Positions 46,361 to 55,640 of a stretch of DNA of 64,000 bases are shown piece by piece (within the stretch, counting starts at the first letter, position 1; each line of letters opens with the position of its first letter). Both the position numbers and the translations under genes were made by a program. The notes below the pieces were generated by a model. The model made no database searches, was not told the origin of the DNA, and saw only the letters and a program-made list of their open reading frames with translations. This DNA comes from Herbinix sp. (GTDB lineage Bacteria > Bacillota > Clostridia > Lachnospirales > Lachnospiraceae), in assembly GCA_029238935.1 (NCBI GenBank), contig JAQZBN010000019.1:1-64000 (forward strand), written 5' to 3'.

Positions 46361-48571
46361 TTATTTACTAAACCCTATATTATCCATCATAATCTCACCA
46401 GTATCATTTCTATCAATTAGAAAGCGAATATTAACTATGGACGAACTGTCAAACTCTTTATTCTCAGCTTCAAAATCACTGCAAGCAATTCTCACCGTTT
46501 GAAAACATAGTTTATAATCATAGGAGTCCGTTAGAAATTGAAGTTTATATAGCTTTACCGGTAAAGGTGGATAAATCGTAATATAATCACTCATGGATAC
46601 AGAACTCGAATTTCCTTTGGAATCTTCTAGCACAATCGTTGCATCAAGGAAATTCAGGCTGTCGCTATCATTACGTTCCTGATTTTTATCCATCATATCA
46701 AATTGAAGATATCTGTCAGCGGCATTATATTCTGGTAATGCTATAGTATAGTTCGCCTCTTTCGTATCCTTCCATTTAAGATGAAGCACATAATCGTTCC
46801 AGATTGTTGCGATTGGATTTTTTTCTTCTTTCCATAAAGTCATAAAATCTGCATCTAAACTGATTTGTTCTACTGCTCCATATTGTATGTTTGAATCTTC
46901 ATCAAATCCAGATAGTAAATCGAAGGATGAATCTTGATAATTTTGTAGGTATAAGGTACTTGGCATATCATCTCGATATGATTTTTGATTTGTAAATAGA
47001 GATTTATAGGTCTCGTCATTCTTTAAAGTTACATCAAGAAATACTTTGGAGTATGCCTGTAAAATCGTTCTCTGATCATTCTCATCCATTAAATTTCGAG
47101 TATTCAAGAACGGTTTGAACGGAAATGGAAGATCATATCTACCCCAAGTTGTGTTGAATTGACCATGATTTGCACCTGCAATATATACATAGGATTTAAA
47201 CATATTACTATCCTTTTGAAATGATATCTTGTGATATTGGCTGTATCCCATTAAGGTTGTAACATCTTGATCGTTTGTTCCATGGACAAGGAGATAATTG
47301 ATATTATCTAGATGCACTGTATGTTGCGCAGGCTGATACTGATCACAGGTAGGTGCTATGGCTATTAATGACTTAATGTTAAAGTTATACTTCCAAGAGA
47401 TATTCCCATTATCCGGATAGTATTGATAGTGGTTAAATAATGCTGCCGTAGCTACACTCTCACCACCTCTGGAATGACCCGCTAATGCAATGTTATTAAA
47501 ATCCATTTTTTGATATAGAAAGTTTTTTTGATCTTTATTATAACTTTCTATAAGCTGCATATTCTCAAGGAGAAGTATCGCTCTTGCATCATTTTCATTG
47601 GAAAGACCAAAATCAATATAAGCATTACAAAATGCTTCATCCACGGATATTACCACATATCCGAAACTTGCCAGGTATTCACCAAGATAATCATAACCCA
47701 GGTAGGACTTTGTTGTCATAATATGATTCCCATGAATAATAAAAAGCACAGGATAATTGCCACCTTCAGAAGGGTACCAAATCTTCCCTGCAAGGGGTAC
47801 CTGATCGATGTCATACCCCCAATATAATCCTCTTATCAAACTTGGGATACCTTGATAATTTTTTATGTAAGGGGAAAGGTCGGTTGTTCTTTGCTCCAAA
47901 TCGGAATCTTTGTTTATTCCATATTCGACCTCACTGACTGATAAGCTGCCTTTTCTTGTTGTGTCTTGATAAAAATCAGAGACAATGTTATTTTCCGATT
48001 GATTGTTATAAGCTAAATACTCTTTAATATAATCATCCTTAAAACCTTCACCCAAGGAGAATAAACCCATGACTACATTTAATAATAAAGTTAAACTCAG
48101 CGAAAGGATAACTACTAACGACCTTCTCTTACATAAGAAGAAACTCCATATGCTTTTAGCAAAAAGAATTTCCAAAGCTGTTACGATGATTGATACGATT
48201 AGCAGTATTGGAATAGGCACAAGATAGGAACCAGATACTACAGTAATAAGGATTATGCTAAATATCATGAGCGTATAAACAGCTGTTTTGGCACTCTGAT
48301 GAAATATCGGTTTCAATATTAATGTAATGATGATACGAAGTAGATTGATACCAAGATAAGCTAACCCACTAAATAATAAAAAGCCAACAGATTTAGGCAA
48401 ACCTGATCCTTCAAATAAGCTTCCAATAATAACACATCCCAAAATATTAAATAGCCAAACTTTACCATGATCTGTATTTGCGTAATTATCATTTTTAAAA
48501 GAGCTCCATTTATCCTTTATTTCATGAATTTTATCCTTTATTTTATGAATTCTATCTTTTATCTTTTTCAT
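46361..48571 (-). CDS. Membrane-anchored alpha/beta hydrolase
   Basis: This 736-residue protein starts with a lysine-rich amphipathic stretch of repeated KIKD/HEIKDK units. About five membrane helices follow in residues 35-180. The alpha/beta-hydrolase domain has VLFIIHGNHIMTT (oxyanion region) and the nucleophile elbow AGHSRGGES with Ser367. The probable His is in YIAGANHGQFNTT. A beta-rich C-terminal domain follows. It resembles the chlorophyllase / platelet-activating-factor acetylhydrolase-type dienelactone hydrolases of clostridia. Its substrate is unknown; the domain lies outside or at the membrane. The ATG was chosen over a TTG two codons earlier; AGGAG is about 15 bases upstream. Confidence 0.8.
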   Translation of the reverse strand: MKKIKDRIHKIKDKIHEIKDKWSSFKNDNYANTDHGKVWLFNILGCVIIGSLFEGSGLPKSVGFLLFSGLAYLGINLLRIIITLILKPIFHQSAKTAVYTLMIFSIILITVVSGSYLVPIPILLIVSIIVTALEILFAKSIWSFFLCKRRSLVVILSLSLTLLLNVVMGLFSLGEGFKDDYIKEYLAYNNQSENNIVSDFYQDTTRKGSLSVSEVEYGINKDSDLEQRTTDLSPYIKNYQGIPSLIRGLYWGYDIDQVPLAGKIWYPSEGGNYPVLFIIHGNHIMTTKSYLGYDYLGEYLASFGYVVISVDEAFCNAYIDFGLSNENDARAILLLENMQLIESYNKDQKNFLYQKMDFNNIALAGHSRGGESVATAALFNHYQYYPDNGNISWKYNFNIKSLIAIAPTCDQYQPAQHTVHLDNINYLLVHGTNDQDVTTLMGYSQYHKISFQKDSNMFKSYVYIAGANHGQFNTTWGRYDLPFPFKPFLNTRNLMDENDQRTILQAYSKVFLDVTLKNDETYKSLFTNQKSYRDDMPSTLYLQNYQDSSFDLLSGFDEDSNIQYGAVEQISLDADFMTLWKEEKNPIATIWNDYVLHLKWKDTKEANYTIALPEYNAADRYLQFDMMDKNQERNDSDSLNFLDATIVLEDSKGNSSSVSMSDYITIYPPLPVKLYKLQFLTDSYDYKLCFQTVRIACSDFEAENKEFDSSSIVNIRFLIDRNDTGEIMMDNIGFSK

Positions 48572-48773
48572 TATCAACTCACTCTACTCCTATCCAACCT
48601 TTTAAGTATCACAATTTCTATCCATTAATTGATATCATACCACCTTTACCATATAATAACAATTATCATTTATATCGCTTTATGTAGGATAGGGAAGCCT
48701 CAGTATCTTTTTGTTGTATTAATCCAATCAAGGTTCATGAATTCTTATATTCATTTCCTTCTTATATAATAAA

Positions 48774-48822
48774 GAGAAGCTATCATTTTTACTGACTTTA
48801 GTCAGTAGAATAATAGCTCCTC
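48774..48822 (-). terminator. Terminator downstream of the sigma factor gene
   Basis: A cruciform-like element has an outer stem AGCTAT / ATAGCT (extended to GAG/CTC) and an inner perfect stem ACTGACT / AGTCAGT with a 2-base loop at 48791-48806. It lies 46 bases after the sigma gene stop. Confidence 0.6.
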
Positions 48823-48867
48823 GATACCTTATTGATTAATATCCATCGTTATTCTTAATAGGTCAAT

Positions 48868-50484
48868 TTATGGTTCACTCGCAAAGAGACTTAACCACGC
48901 TTTATTATGTTCATCCGGTTTTGATATGCTTCCACTATTGACGGCTTCATATAATGAACAGGTAACAAAAGTATTTAGATAATTTGATAGAAAATTTCCC
49001 ATTTGCCACTTTATGCTTTTTGGCACACCGTCTAGAAATTCCTTTCGTACAATTTCATATGCCAAATCATAATATCTTTTAGCAATTTCATAAAATCCGT
49101 CTGCTATACTTTCTATCATCCTAAATTCTTCTCTTGCAATGTAGTAATAGTTTAGTTTAAATCCGGTTTCTGTTTTTATAAATAACTCTTTTTCAATCGC
49201 AAAGCTAAACAAATACTTTTGCTTCTCATCAAGCTTCTCTATGTCTAATCCTCCCTGAATTATATCACGGCATAATGCAAAAACGCCACCAGGTATTTCA
49301 AAGAATATACTACTGTCAAGCCCGCTCCAATAATGGAAAAAACCTTGTGCATAATCATTATCACTTTTATGAACAGGACCATCAAATGGTAGATATTCTT
49401 TCCATTCAAAATGTGTGTTAGCTGAATGTTTATGGTCCTCAAACCCAAGAGCAATCCACTTTCCACCATTTGGCCGGTTAGGAGTATTACTAAACGTAAT
49501 TATTTTACATTCTTCTCTTTTATATTTACATAAACTAAGATCCGTTATAATATGAATATAGACCCATAGCAACCGTTCCCAGGACATATTAGCCAAATTA
49601 AATTTTTTGCTTATTAATTGAGATTTATTATGATTGATTACTTTTATTATCTCAACATAGTATTCCGGAAAGCAAGCTTTATAAATTTTATCTGATACTT
49701 CTACGTTCTGTCCCGGTAATATAACAAAGTCTGTTTGGTATTTATCAACGGAAACCTCCTTCATAAGTTGGTTATCTACGAGATATTTGACCTCGTCCTC
49801 AATGTATGGTGCTGATATACCAAGTTCAATACATAGTTCCTCTATCGTTACTGGTTTTTTGTAAGCGGAAAGTAAGATATTTTGAGCTGATTTTCTTTCG
49901 GCACACTTCATAGGTTCCAGACTTGCACCTGGCATGCCTTGGCAAGAAAGATTCAGGTCTCCAGGATTATAACTTCTTTCTCCGTATTCGCGCATAGATT
50001 TCAATCCTTCCTTAATAAATTTTCTGGCATCGAAAAGCCACCATTTGATGGTACCTACACTTTTTCCTTGTAACAATGCAATATTATCACAGGACATCCC
50101 ATTAAAGTAATGCAAAACAACTGCTTCTCTATATTTTTTCGATAATAGAGAAATCTCTCGGTATAAAACGTTTCGTTGTTCATGATAAATGTAATCATCT
50201 TCTATATTATCTACTGAAGGAAATAATTCGGTTAAATAAGCTGTAGTGTTGCTCTTTTTGCTACGTAACCATTTAAAAAAGGTGTGGTTAGATATGCTCC
50301 AAACTAAAGCATTCAAATTTATAATCTCCTTACCCGATAATATCGTTTTTAATACTTCCATGGTTATATCCTGTGCCAAATCCTCGGAATCTTCCTTAGA
50401 ATTCGTTTTTAAATAACAAAACCCGAGAATCTTAGATATATATTCTGTTTCCAATAGCTTAAGTGCCTCTTTTTTATCCATCAT
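48868..50484 (-). CDS. ECF-like sigma factor with large C-terminal domain
   Basis: This 538-residue protein has sigma region 2 at about 10-75 (KILGFCYLKTNSKEDSEDLAQD, then ITMEVL and FFKWLRSKK) and region 4 at about 110-165 (SLLSKKYREAVVLHYFNGMS followed by CDNIALLQGKSVGTIKWWL). A second winged-helix-like segment lies near 200-245 (ITIEELCIELGISAPYIEDEV type). About 290 further residues match no family known to me. Usual ECF factors have about 180 residues. The extension takes the place of a separate anti-sigma factor in some groups, so it may be the sensor. The ribosome site is weak. A 14-bp palindrome lies 28 bases upstream. Confidence 0.8.
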   Translation of the reverse strand: MMDKKEALKLLETEYISKILGFCYLKTNSKEDSEDLAQDITMEVLKTILSGKEIINLNALVWSISNHTFFKWLRSKKSNTTAYLTELFPSVDNIEDDYIYHEQRNVLYREISLLSKKYREAVVLHYFNGMSCDNIALLQGKSVGTIKWWLFDARKFIKEGLKSMREYGERSYNPGDLNLSCQGMPGASLEPMKCAERKSAQNILLSAYKKPVTIEELCIELGISAPYIEDEVKYLVDNQLMKEVSVDKYQTDFVILPGQNVEVSDKIYKACFPEYYVEIIKVINHNKSQLISKKFNLANMSWERLLWVYIHIITDLSLCKYKREECKIITFSNTPNRPNGGKWIALGFEDHKHSANTHFEWKEYLPFDGPVHKSDNDYAQGFFHYWSGLDSSIFFEIPGGVFALCRDIIQGGLDIEKLDEKQKYLFSFAIEKELFIKTETGFKLNYYYIAREEFRMIESIADGFYEIAKRYYDLAYEIVRKEFLDGVPKSIKWQMGNFLSNYLNTFVTCSLYEAVNSGSISKPDEHNKAWLSLFASEP

Positions 50485-50511
50485 ATGAGTTATTTCACTT
50501 TCTTAATTTAC

Positions 50512-50525
50512 TACAACATGTTGTA
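50512..50525. promoter_or_regulatory. Palindrome upstream of the sigma factor gene
   Basis: TACAACATGTTGTA, a perfect 14-bp palindrome 28 bases before the sigma ATG. Its CAACA/TGTTG arms recur in the palindrome at 50619-50634, which fits a dimeric regulator or autoregulation. Confidence 0.5.
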
Positions 50526-50618
50526 TATCTATTAAGTACCAGAAAATAGTTATTGGTTGGGAAATCAATTAAAATTTTTCTATAAATTTTTTAAATGGTT
50601 TTCAACATTGTATAGCTG

Positions 50619-50634
50619 ACCAACAAGTGTTGGT
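50619..50634. promoter_or_regulatory. Second palindrome with related arms
   Basis: ACCAACAAGTGTTGGT: ACCAACA and TGTTGGT arms, with a 2-base centre. It shares CAACA/TGTTG with the palindrome at 50512-50525. Confidence 0.45.
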
Positions 50635-50823
50635 ACACCTCCAATATAGCTCGTCCAAAATCACCTAATCGCTTTTTATTCACAAGTTTTTTTCATCTTA
50701 TCATAATTTACCACTTCCAGGCAATCTTTCATAACATATGAGACATAACTGTCTTTTTTTGTAGTAATGAAACTTAGAGTTATAAAGCAGGTTTTTAGCA
50801 ACAAGTTTCTTGAGCCGTAAAAA

Positions 50824-50880
50824 ATGTTCCTCTTGCAATAAACTGTTAACTATTGTAACTGCTTTTTACAAGAGGAGCAT
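50824..50880 (-). terminator. Long hairpin after the surface-protein pair
   Basis: ATGTTCCTCTTG pairs with CAAGAGGAGCAT (12 bp, one G-U) across a 33-base loop, 17 bases after the stop at 50898. The loop includes further self-complementary GTTAAC. It probably terminates the two-gene surface-protein operon. Confidence 0.6.
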
Positions 50881-50897
50881 ATCACTCTCTAACCCAA

Positions 50898-52058
50898 CTA
50901 CCGTAACTTTCTAAACCCACGTTGTATCCTTACCAATATCAAAATAAGAACCAATATAATCAATAGGATGCATACGATGATGATCCACCATACAAAGAAT
51001 GGCATACTGACATTATAATAAAGAATTCCTGTTTCTTGTTGATCACCGATCAGAATGCTATAATCGATCGAATATCGTCCCATCTTAGTATTCATAGTCG
51101 GCCACTCAAAACTGATCTCTTTAACGTTATCCATAAATAAAATATCCGATTTTGTCTCCTCATAGATTATATTATCTCTTCTATCCTTCACATAAATTTG
51201 CACTATAACAGGCAAATCTTGCGTCCCAATATTTTTTATCACTGAATGAAATACTGCAGGTTCTCCTTTTCGCACATCCCTGGTTGAAACACTTACCAGC
51301 TCACCCTTTCTCTCCCCGACATTAAATTCTGTCTGATATGTTAATAGAATATCGTCCTCTTCCATTGCAACCAGATGATAGATGTAATCACCATATTCCC
51401 AAGGTTTTGATGGCAAAGGTGTATCAATTTGTCCATAATAGCCTGTGACAGGATACGATTCCATGGTTATCGTATCACTCTGCTGCCATACCAGTTCACT
51501 CGATCCTTTTTTTGTGATATCGATAGTGACATTTACCGTTTTACTTTTCTCATAGAAATTACATAGAATGCTATGAAAAGGGTCTTTTTGCAGTGGTGCA
51601 ATATCTTTTACATTACAAGTAGCTAATGCCATTCCTTCCATACGAAACTTAACACGTGATGCATTTGTTCCGTATGCCTTGATCGATTGTTTGCCATCTG
51701 TTTCGGTTAGAAATGTAAAAGATAAATCATACATTCCAATCTTCATGGTATCATCATTATGAAGTGTTACAACGACTTCTTTTTGTTCATTTTTTGATAG
51801 AGTAAATTCATCCGGTGCTACCGTAACTTTTATATTGTCAGCATTATCAACTTTTGCTTTCAAACTAACCGTATTACCTTTATTCACGACAGTGAGTGCG
51901 AAGGATTTGGTTTCCCCCGTTATGCTTCCCAAATCCAGATAAGCTGGGGAGAGAGAGACCCCAGTGGAATCTTCCTCTCCCTGAACAGACTTATCGTTCA
52001 CTAATAACATACCTATCATGAATACTATCATAAAAAGCAAAGCTTTCTTGACTTTCAT
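50898..52058 (-). CDS. DUF916-like surface protein with C-terminal anchor
   Basis: This 386-residue exported protein has a signal peptide (1-27, AFLLFMIVFMIGMLLV type) and an Ig-like first domain, VSLSPAYLDLGSITGETKSFALTV, resembling WxL-associated DUF916/DUF3324 or NEW3 domains. A second beta-sandwich (about 140-340) carries ISFEWPTMNTKMGRYSIDYS. The C-terminal membrane helix MPFFVWWIIIVCILLIILVL is followed by basic residues. It is probably a peptidoglycan-facing partner of the upstream secreted protein, whose gene ends 29 bases before. Function not established. Confidence 0.65.
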   Translation of the reverse strand: MKVKKALLFMIVFMIGMLLVNDKSVQGEEDSTGVSLSPAYLDLGSITGETKSFALTVVNKGNTVSLKAKVDNADNIKVTVAPDEFTLSKNEQKEVVVTLHNDDTMKIGMYDLSFTFLTETDGKQSIKAYGTNASRVKFRMEGMALATCNVKDIAPLQKDPFHSILCNFYEKSKTVNVTIDITKKGSSELVWQQSDTITMESYPVTGYYGQIDTPLPSKPWEYGDYIYHLVAMEEDDILLTYQTEFNVGERKGELVSVSTRDVRKGEPAVFHSVIKNIGTQDLPVIVQIYVKDRRDNIIYEETKSDILFMDNVKEISFEWPTMNTKMGRYSIDYSILIGDQQETGILYYNVSMPFFVWWIIIVCILLIILVLILILVRIQRGFRKLR

Positions 52059-52087
52059 GATTCATTTCCTCATTCCATAAAATATAA

Positions 52088-52966
52088 TTATACTGCTGAA
52101 TAAAACTCAACAATGATTGATAAATTCCATGTCCAATTGTGGTTATATGCAGCATGCATTGGTAAATCAACCAATGTTGAGAAGGTTTCCTGATTATTAT
52201 TCTGTGTTGCATCCCAATCCATCTTATAACCAAAGTTAAGTGTTACATTATTTCCTGCCAGGGTTGGAAACGTACTAGTCTCTGTAAAATAATTTCCGAG
52301 GAATGGTGTATTTACTGCGTCTCCTTTTGCTGTATAATAGGATGCGGTAGATAAATCAGCTGCATCACTTACATACAAACGTCCGTTATTTCCAAGCATA
52401 ACATAGATATCCTTTGTTATTCTATCCCATGTTGTTCCACCATCAGTTGAAGTATAAAATACTACACTTTGTTTAAAGCTTCCTATTTCAATTACAGTAG
52501 CAGGAGGGGTAACACCACCGCCACCAGAAGTTAAGGTACCTGTAATTTCATTTTGAACATAACCGGTAGCAGCAGTATCCTTTACAAATAACCATGTTGT
52601 ATTGTTTAAACCGTTCGTTAGGGGATAATTTTCACCAGTATAGGTTACTTTAGCAAATATATTGGAATTACTGGCACCTTCATTAAAGACAATACTTTGA
52701 GCTGGTGATAAATATTTTAATGAATCAAAGATTACATATTTACCATTCACATCGCTCCGATCATTTACTAACTGCTGATCATTCACTGTAAAGGTACCAT
52801 AGTTAATAACATCTTCTTCCATGGCAATCTCAACGAATTTATCCGGAGTACCATTCACCGTTCCATTACCGGTATCAGTCGTCTGTTCCGCTGCTAACGC
52901 ATAGCTGGAACATATTACTATGAATAAAACTGCTGTAGTAAGAATTGCTTTTATCTTTTTGCCCAT
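52088..52966 (-). CDS. Secreted WxL-like surface protein, unclassified
   Basis: This 292-residue protein starts with a signal peptide (about 1-26, ending ALAAEQ) and is otherwise beta-rich. It has a glycine/proline hinge (TSGGGGVTPPAT at ~180) and a C-terminus with WTWNLSIIVEFYSAV, whose W-x-W/L ending recalls WxL surface proteins. The partner gene with a DUF916-like domain supports that comparison. No catalytic motif was seen. AAAGGAG precedes the ATG. Confidence 0.6.
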   Translation of the reverse strand: MGKKIKAILTTAVLFIVICSSYALAAEQTTDTGNGTVNGTPDKFVEIAMEEDVINYGTFTVNDQQLVNDRSDVNGKYVIFDSLKYLSPAQSIVFNEGASNSNIFAKVTYTGENYPLTNGLNNTTWLFVKDTAATGYVQNEITGTLTSGGGGVTPPATVIEIGSFKQSVVFYTSTDGGTTWDRITKDIYVMLGNNGRLYVSDAADLSTASYYTAKGDAVNTPFLGNYFTETSTFPTLAGNNVTLNFGYKMDWDATQNNNQETFSTLVDLPMHAAYNHNWTWNLSIIVEFYSAV

Positions 52967-53200
52967 AATATTACTCCTTTCTTCTTTTTACTACATTTTA
53001 TTCATAATATAATAAATCGTGATTAATTTAACACCTTCTTACAGTTCATGAAAGATAGTACAATAAAATGGATATCACTCTCTCGTAACATGGTGTAATA
53101 CGAATTTGTTATTTAAATGAGCAAATTTATCTTAACATTAAGTATTTATGATGTATAATAAAGATGAAAATGAAATGTTATTTACATGTGGAGGAAATGT
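52967..53200. other. Divergent control region
   Basis: This 234-base AT-rich region separates the surface-protein pair from the PH-domain gene and must carry both promoters. No distinctive operator was recognised. Confidence 0.4.
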
Positions 53201-53644
53201 ATGAAGTTTAAAGGGAAAATCGCGATTTGGTATTATGCTATGATTATAGCAATGAATGTGTTATTTATATGGTCTTTCACTTTACCTGAAGATAGTAGAA
53301 CCGGAGGTGACATAGGTTTAGTTGCAGCAACCCTTGTGATTATCCTAACTGATTTGTTTATGGGCTCTATGATAATTAAAAACTACGTGTTGTTAGATTC
53401 CGAGAAACTTACGATCTATGTTGGTGTCATAAAACAAGAAATACCGTACAAACATATCATATCTTTGAAAAAAACACATAACCCCTTATCTTCTATGGGA
53501 TTATCTCTTGACCGACTTGAAATCAAGTGGAATAACCGTTTCGTATTAATATCCGTAAAGGATAATGATGCATTGATTCATAAATTATGTGAGTTAAACC
53601 CGAAGATCAAAGTAATACAAAGAGGGAATTACGATAGAGCATAG
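53201..53644 (+). CDS. Small PH-domain membrane protein
   Basis: This 147-residue protein has two N-terminal membrane helices (AIWYYAMIIAMNVLFIWSF and GLVAATLVIILTDLFMGSMI). A bacterial PH-like domain follows (LDSEKLTIYVGVIKQEIPYKHI, RLEIKWNNRFVLISVKDND). The start at 53201 has GGAGG 6 bases upstream; an earlier in-frame ATG at 53186 lies before that site. The function of such proteins is unknown; PH-like domains of this kind often occur in envelope proteins. Confidence 0.75.
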   Translation: MKFKGKIAIWYYAMIIAMNVLFIWSFTLPEDSRTGGDIGLVAATLVIILTDLFMGSMIIKNYVLLDSEKLTIYVGVIKQEIPYKHIISLKKTHNPLSSMGLSLDRLEIKWNNRFVLISVKDNDALIHKLCELNPKIKVIQRGNYDRA

Positions 53645-53693
53645 AAGATTTAATACAAAATAGAATAAATTAAAAATCAGAATATAAAATTAA

Positions 53694-53745
53694 TAAATAC
53701 CTAGAGAAAGACCTGCATTTTGGCAGGTCTTTCTCTAGGTATTTA
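53694..53745. terminator. Long perfect-stem bidirectional terminator
   Basis: A 23-bp perfect stem with a 6-base loop: left arm ends CTGC at 53716, right arm starts GCAG at 53723. A- and T-rich ends make it work in both directions between the converging PH-domain and oxidase genes. Confidence 0.9.
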
Positions 53746-53829
53746 CTATCTTAGCTTAATATCATAATTTATCATCGATCTTTATTTATCTTTCCTTTGC
53801 AGTAAAATCTGGTTGTTATTCAAAACATA

Positions 53830-54732
53830 TTATTTTTTCCATATGATGGACGCATCGATAGCTTCAATATCTTTTGAACAGGTGCGTGCCATAGCACCAG
53901 CCAGTTCCTCTGTCATTTCTCTAATTCTTACTCTTACACCTTCCGCACCGTTTTCCGATAGGGGCGTCATAAGCTCTCGCCCTACAGAAACTGCGGTTGC
54001 CCCTAACGCTAATGCCTTAAATGCATCAATTCCGCTCTCCACACCACAATCCACAAATATCGGTATGTAGCGATCAATTACTTTTGCGATTTTAGGTAAT
54101 ACCAGAAGCGGAGGAACAGCATAATTTAATATTCCGTGATGATGCGAAACAACAATACCTTTTGCTCCTGCTTCCAAGCATTTGTAAGCATCCTGCTCAC
54201 TTAGAACACCTTTGATCACAAAGGGAAGTTTTGTTGCTTTAATAAAACCTTTGATTTCATCCAATGTTTTCGGAGACATAGGAAATCCTAATACATTATC
54301 ATATTGACCTCTACCATTAAAAGCATGGTCAATATCCATTCCCATAGCTAAAACACCACATTTCTCAGCATGCTCAATTCTGCGGTAGATCATATCATTA
54401 TCTGCATAGGGTTTAATAATTTTAATTGTCTTGGCACCTGTGGCAGTGATTGCTTCGAGTTCAGCTTCATCACCCATTCCAGCCCACATCACTGTGTTGG
54501 CTTCCAAAGCTCACTTGGCTAGTTCAACCATCCCTCCTGGATGGCATTTGTTCAGATGAGATAATGCTGCGGTCATGATTGGGGATGAAAATGTCTCTCC
54601 ATATAGCTTCAGTGTGGTTGATGGTAATACAGCATCCATATGCCGCATTTCAATTAATAGTGAATCAAAGTAATCTCGTGTGATTTGATTTGCATCACTG
54701 ACATTCGTATTCTGTTTCATAATAATAACCAT
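53830..54732 (-). pseudogene. FMN-dependent alpha-hydroxy-acid oxidase gene with in-frame TGA
   Basis: Two pieces join in the same frame across a TGA at 54513-54511: ...HPGGMVELAK (stop) ALEANTVMWAGMGDEAELEA.... The joined product of about 300 residues matches the FMN oxidoreductase family (lactate oxidase-like) with GVLAMGMDIDHAFNGRGQ, PFVIKGVLSEQDAYKCLEAG, AKGIVVSHHHG, FVDCGVESGIDAFKALALGA and VGREL. The catalytic base His lies in VVSHHHG. The second piece has no good ribosome site. It is most simply a recent nonsense mutation; read-through cannot be excluded. Confidence 0.75.
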
Positions 54733-54913
54733 GCCTTTCTACCTGCCAACTTGACTACAGGCACATATTTGCTAGTAAATGGTAGGAAAATCAAATTTAC
54801 CATCTTCCATGAATTTAATTATATGAGTATTTTATCCTCTCATTTACTCCTTGTCCATAGATTATCTTAATTGATATCTTGCTGATCTTTGGATAATTTT
54901 ATATAAACCTCTA

Positions 54914-55495
54914 TCATTCCTTCCCTCTGAGTCCATAGAAGAATAGCTTTCCGATATCCAATCTCTGCTTCATTGTCAAAGGGCCTGTTGTTATCCCTCC
55001 TATTAATTGCATGTACATCAGTATGGTTTCAGTGGATAGATCGTTATCGATTTCTCCCTCACGTTTTCCTTGTTCTATAAAATCTATATAAAAAGGTTTG
55101 ATTTTTGTTTCTGTATAAGTTTGTAGAAACTGTTGAACTTGTGGAGATGCTAATACATTATAATTCAATAGTCCATCGGTTTGTCCATCGGTTAAATCAT
55201 TCATAGAATCTAACTTAACATCCACCAACAATTTATACTTTTCTGTAAATGAGAGATTGCTATTCATAAGTTCCTTGAATTCTTCCGCTTTCCGATCCAT
55301 ATAATCATAGATTACCTGTCTTAATAATTCTTCTTTACTTCCAAAAAAATTATATATACTCACCTTCGAGACATTGGCTTTTTCAGCTACATCTGTCATT
55401 TTGACAGTCTCAAATCCCTGATTTCGGAATAATTCAAAAGCTGCCTTTAAAATATAATTCATCTTTTCCTGTTTTCTTCGATCAAATCCGTTCAT
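54914..55495 (-). CDS. TetR-family repressor
   Basis: About 193 residues. The DNA-binding domain is at 10-55: ILKAAFELFRNQGFETVKMT followed by DVAEKANVSKVSIYNFFGSK. A C-terminal ligand domain of about 130 residues follows. The start at 55495 has GAGGTGA upstream; an ATG six codons earlier would put the ribosome site inside the gene. It is divergent from the ABC-2 exporter and has two identical-format inverted repeats between, so it should repress the exporter. The ligand is unknown. Confidence 0.92.
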   Translation of the reverse strand: MNGFDRRKQEKMNYILKAAFELFRNQGFETVKMTDVAEKANVSKVSIYNFFGSKEELLRQVIYDYMDRKAEEFKELMNSNLSFTEKYKLLVDVKLDSMNDLTDGQTDGLLNYNVLASPQVQQFLQTYTETKIKPFYIDFIEQGKREGEIDNDLSTETILMYMQLIGGITTGPLTMKQRLDIGKLFFYGLRGKE

Positions 55496-55533
55496 TATAA
55501 TCACCTCATACACTATATTGTATCAAATATTAT

Positions 55534-55558
55534 GAACTAAATCAAACAGAAAGTTCAC
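55534..55558. promoter_or_regulatory. TetR operator O1
   Basis: TGAACT-N13-AGTTCA, 39 bases upstream of the tetR start. It has exactly the same arms and spacing as O2 at 55594-55618. Confidence 0.7.
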
Positions 55559-55565
55559 AATTCTA

Positions 55566-55594
55566 TTGACAGAATTGCGAGCAAGGTATATTAT
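55566..55594 (+). promoter_or_regulatory. Promoter of the ABC-2 exporter
   Basis: TTGACA (55566-55571), 17-base spacer, TATTAT (55589-55594). A near-consensus sigma-A promoter whose -10 box touches operator O2. Confidence 0.8.
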
Positions 55595-55620
55595 GAACTT
55601 ACAAGCTTGTAAAGTTCATA
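55592..55620 (+). promoter_or_regulatory. TetR operator O2 over the -10 box
   Basis: TATGAACT-N13-AGTTCATA with a further internal CAAGCTTG palindrome. It overlaps the end of the exporter -10 box, so a bound repressor would block transcription. Confidence 0.75.
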
Positions 55621-55640
55621 ATTTAAAAAGGAGTGATACT

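Larger units (their letters stand above)
50485..50897. other. Control region upstream of the sigma factor
   Basis: This 413-base gap contains two palindromes and one long hairpin, listed separately. No ORF with a ribosome site was seen. Confidence 0.5.

Noticed and set aside
54511-54513. TGA in the oxidase gene as a selenocysteine codon
   Set aside because: No SECIS-like hairpin is apparent just downstream, and the family has no cysteine or selenocysteine at this place. A nonsense mutation is simpler.
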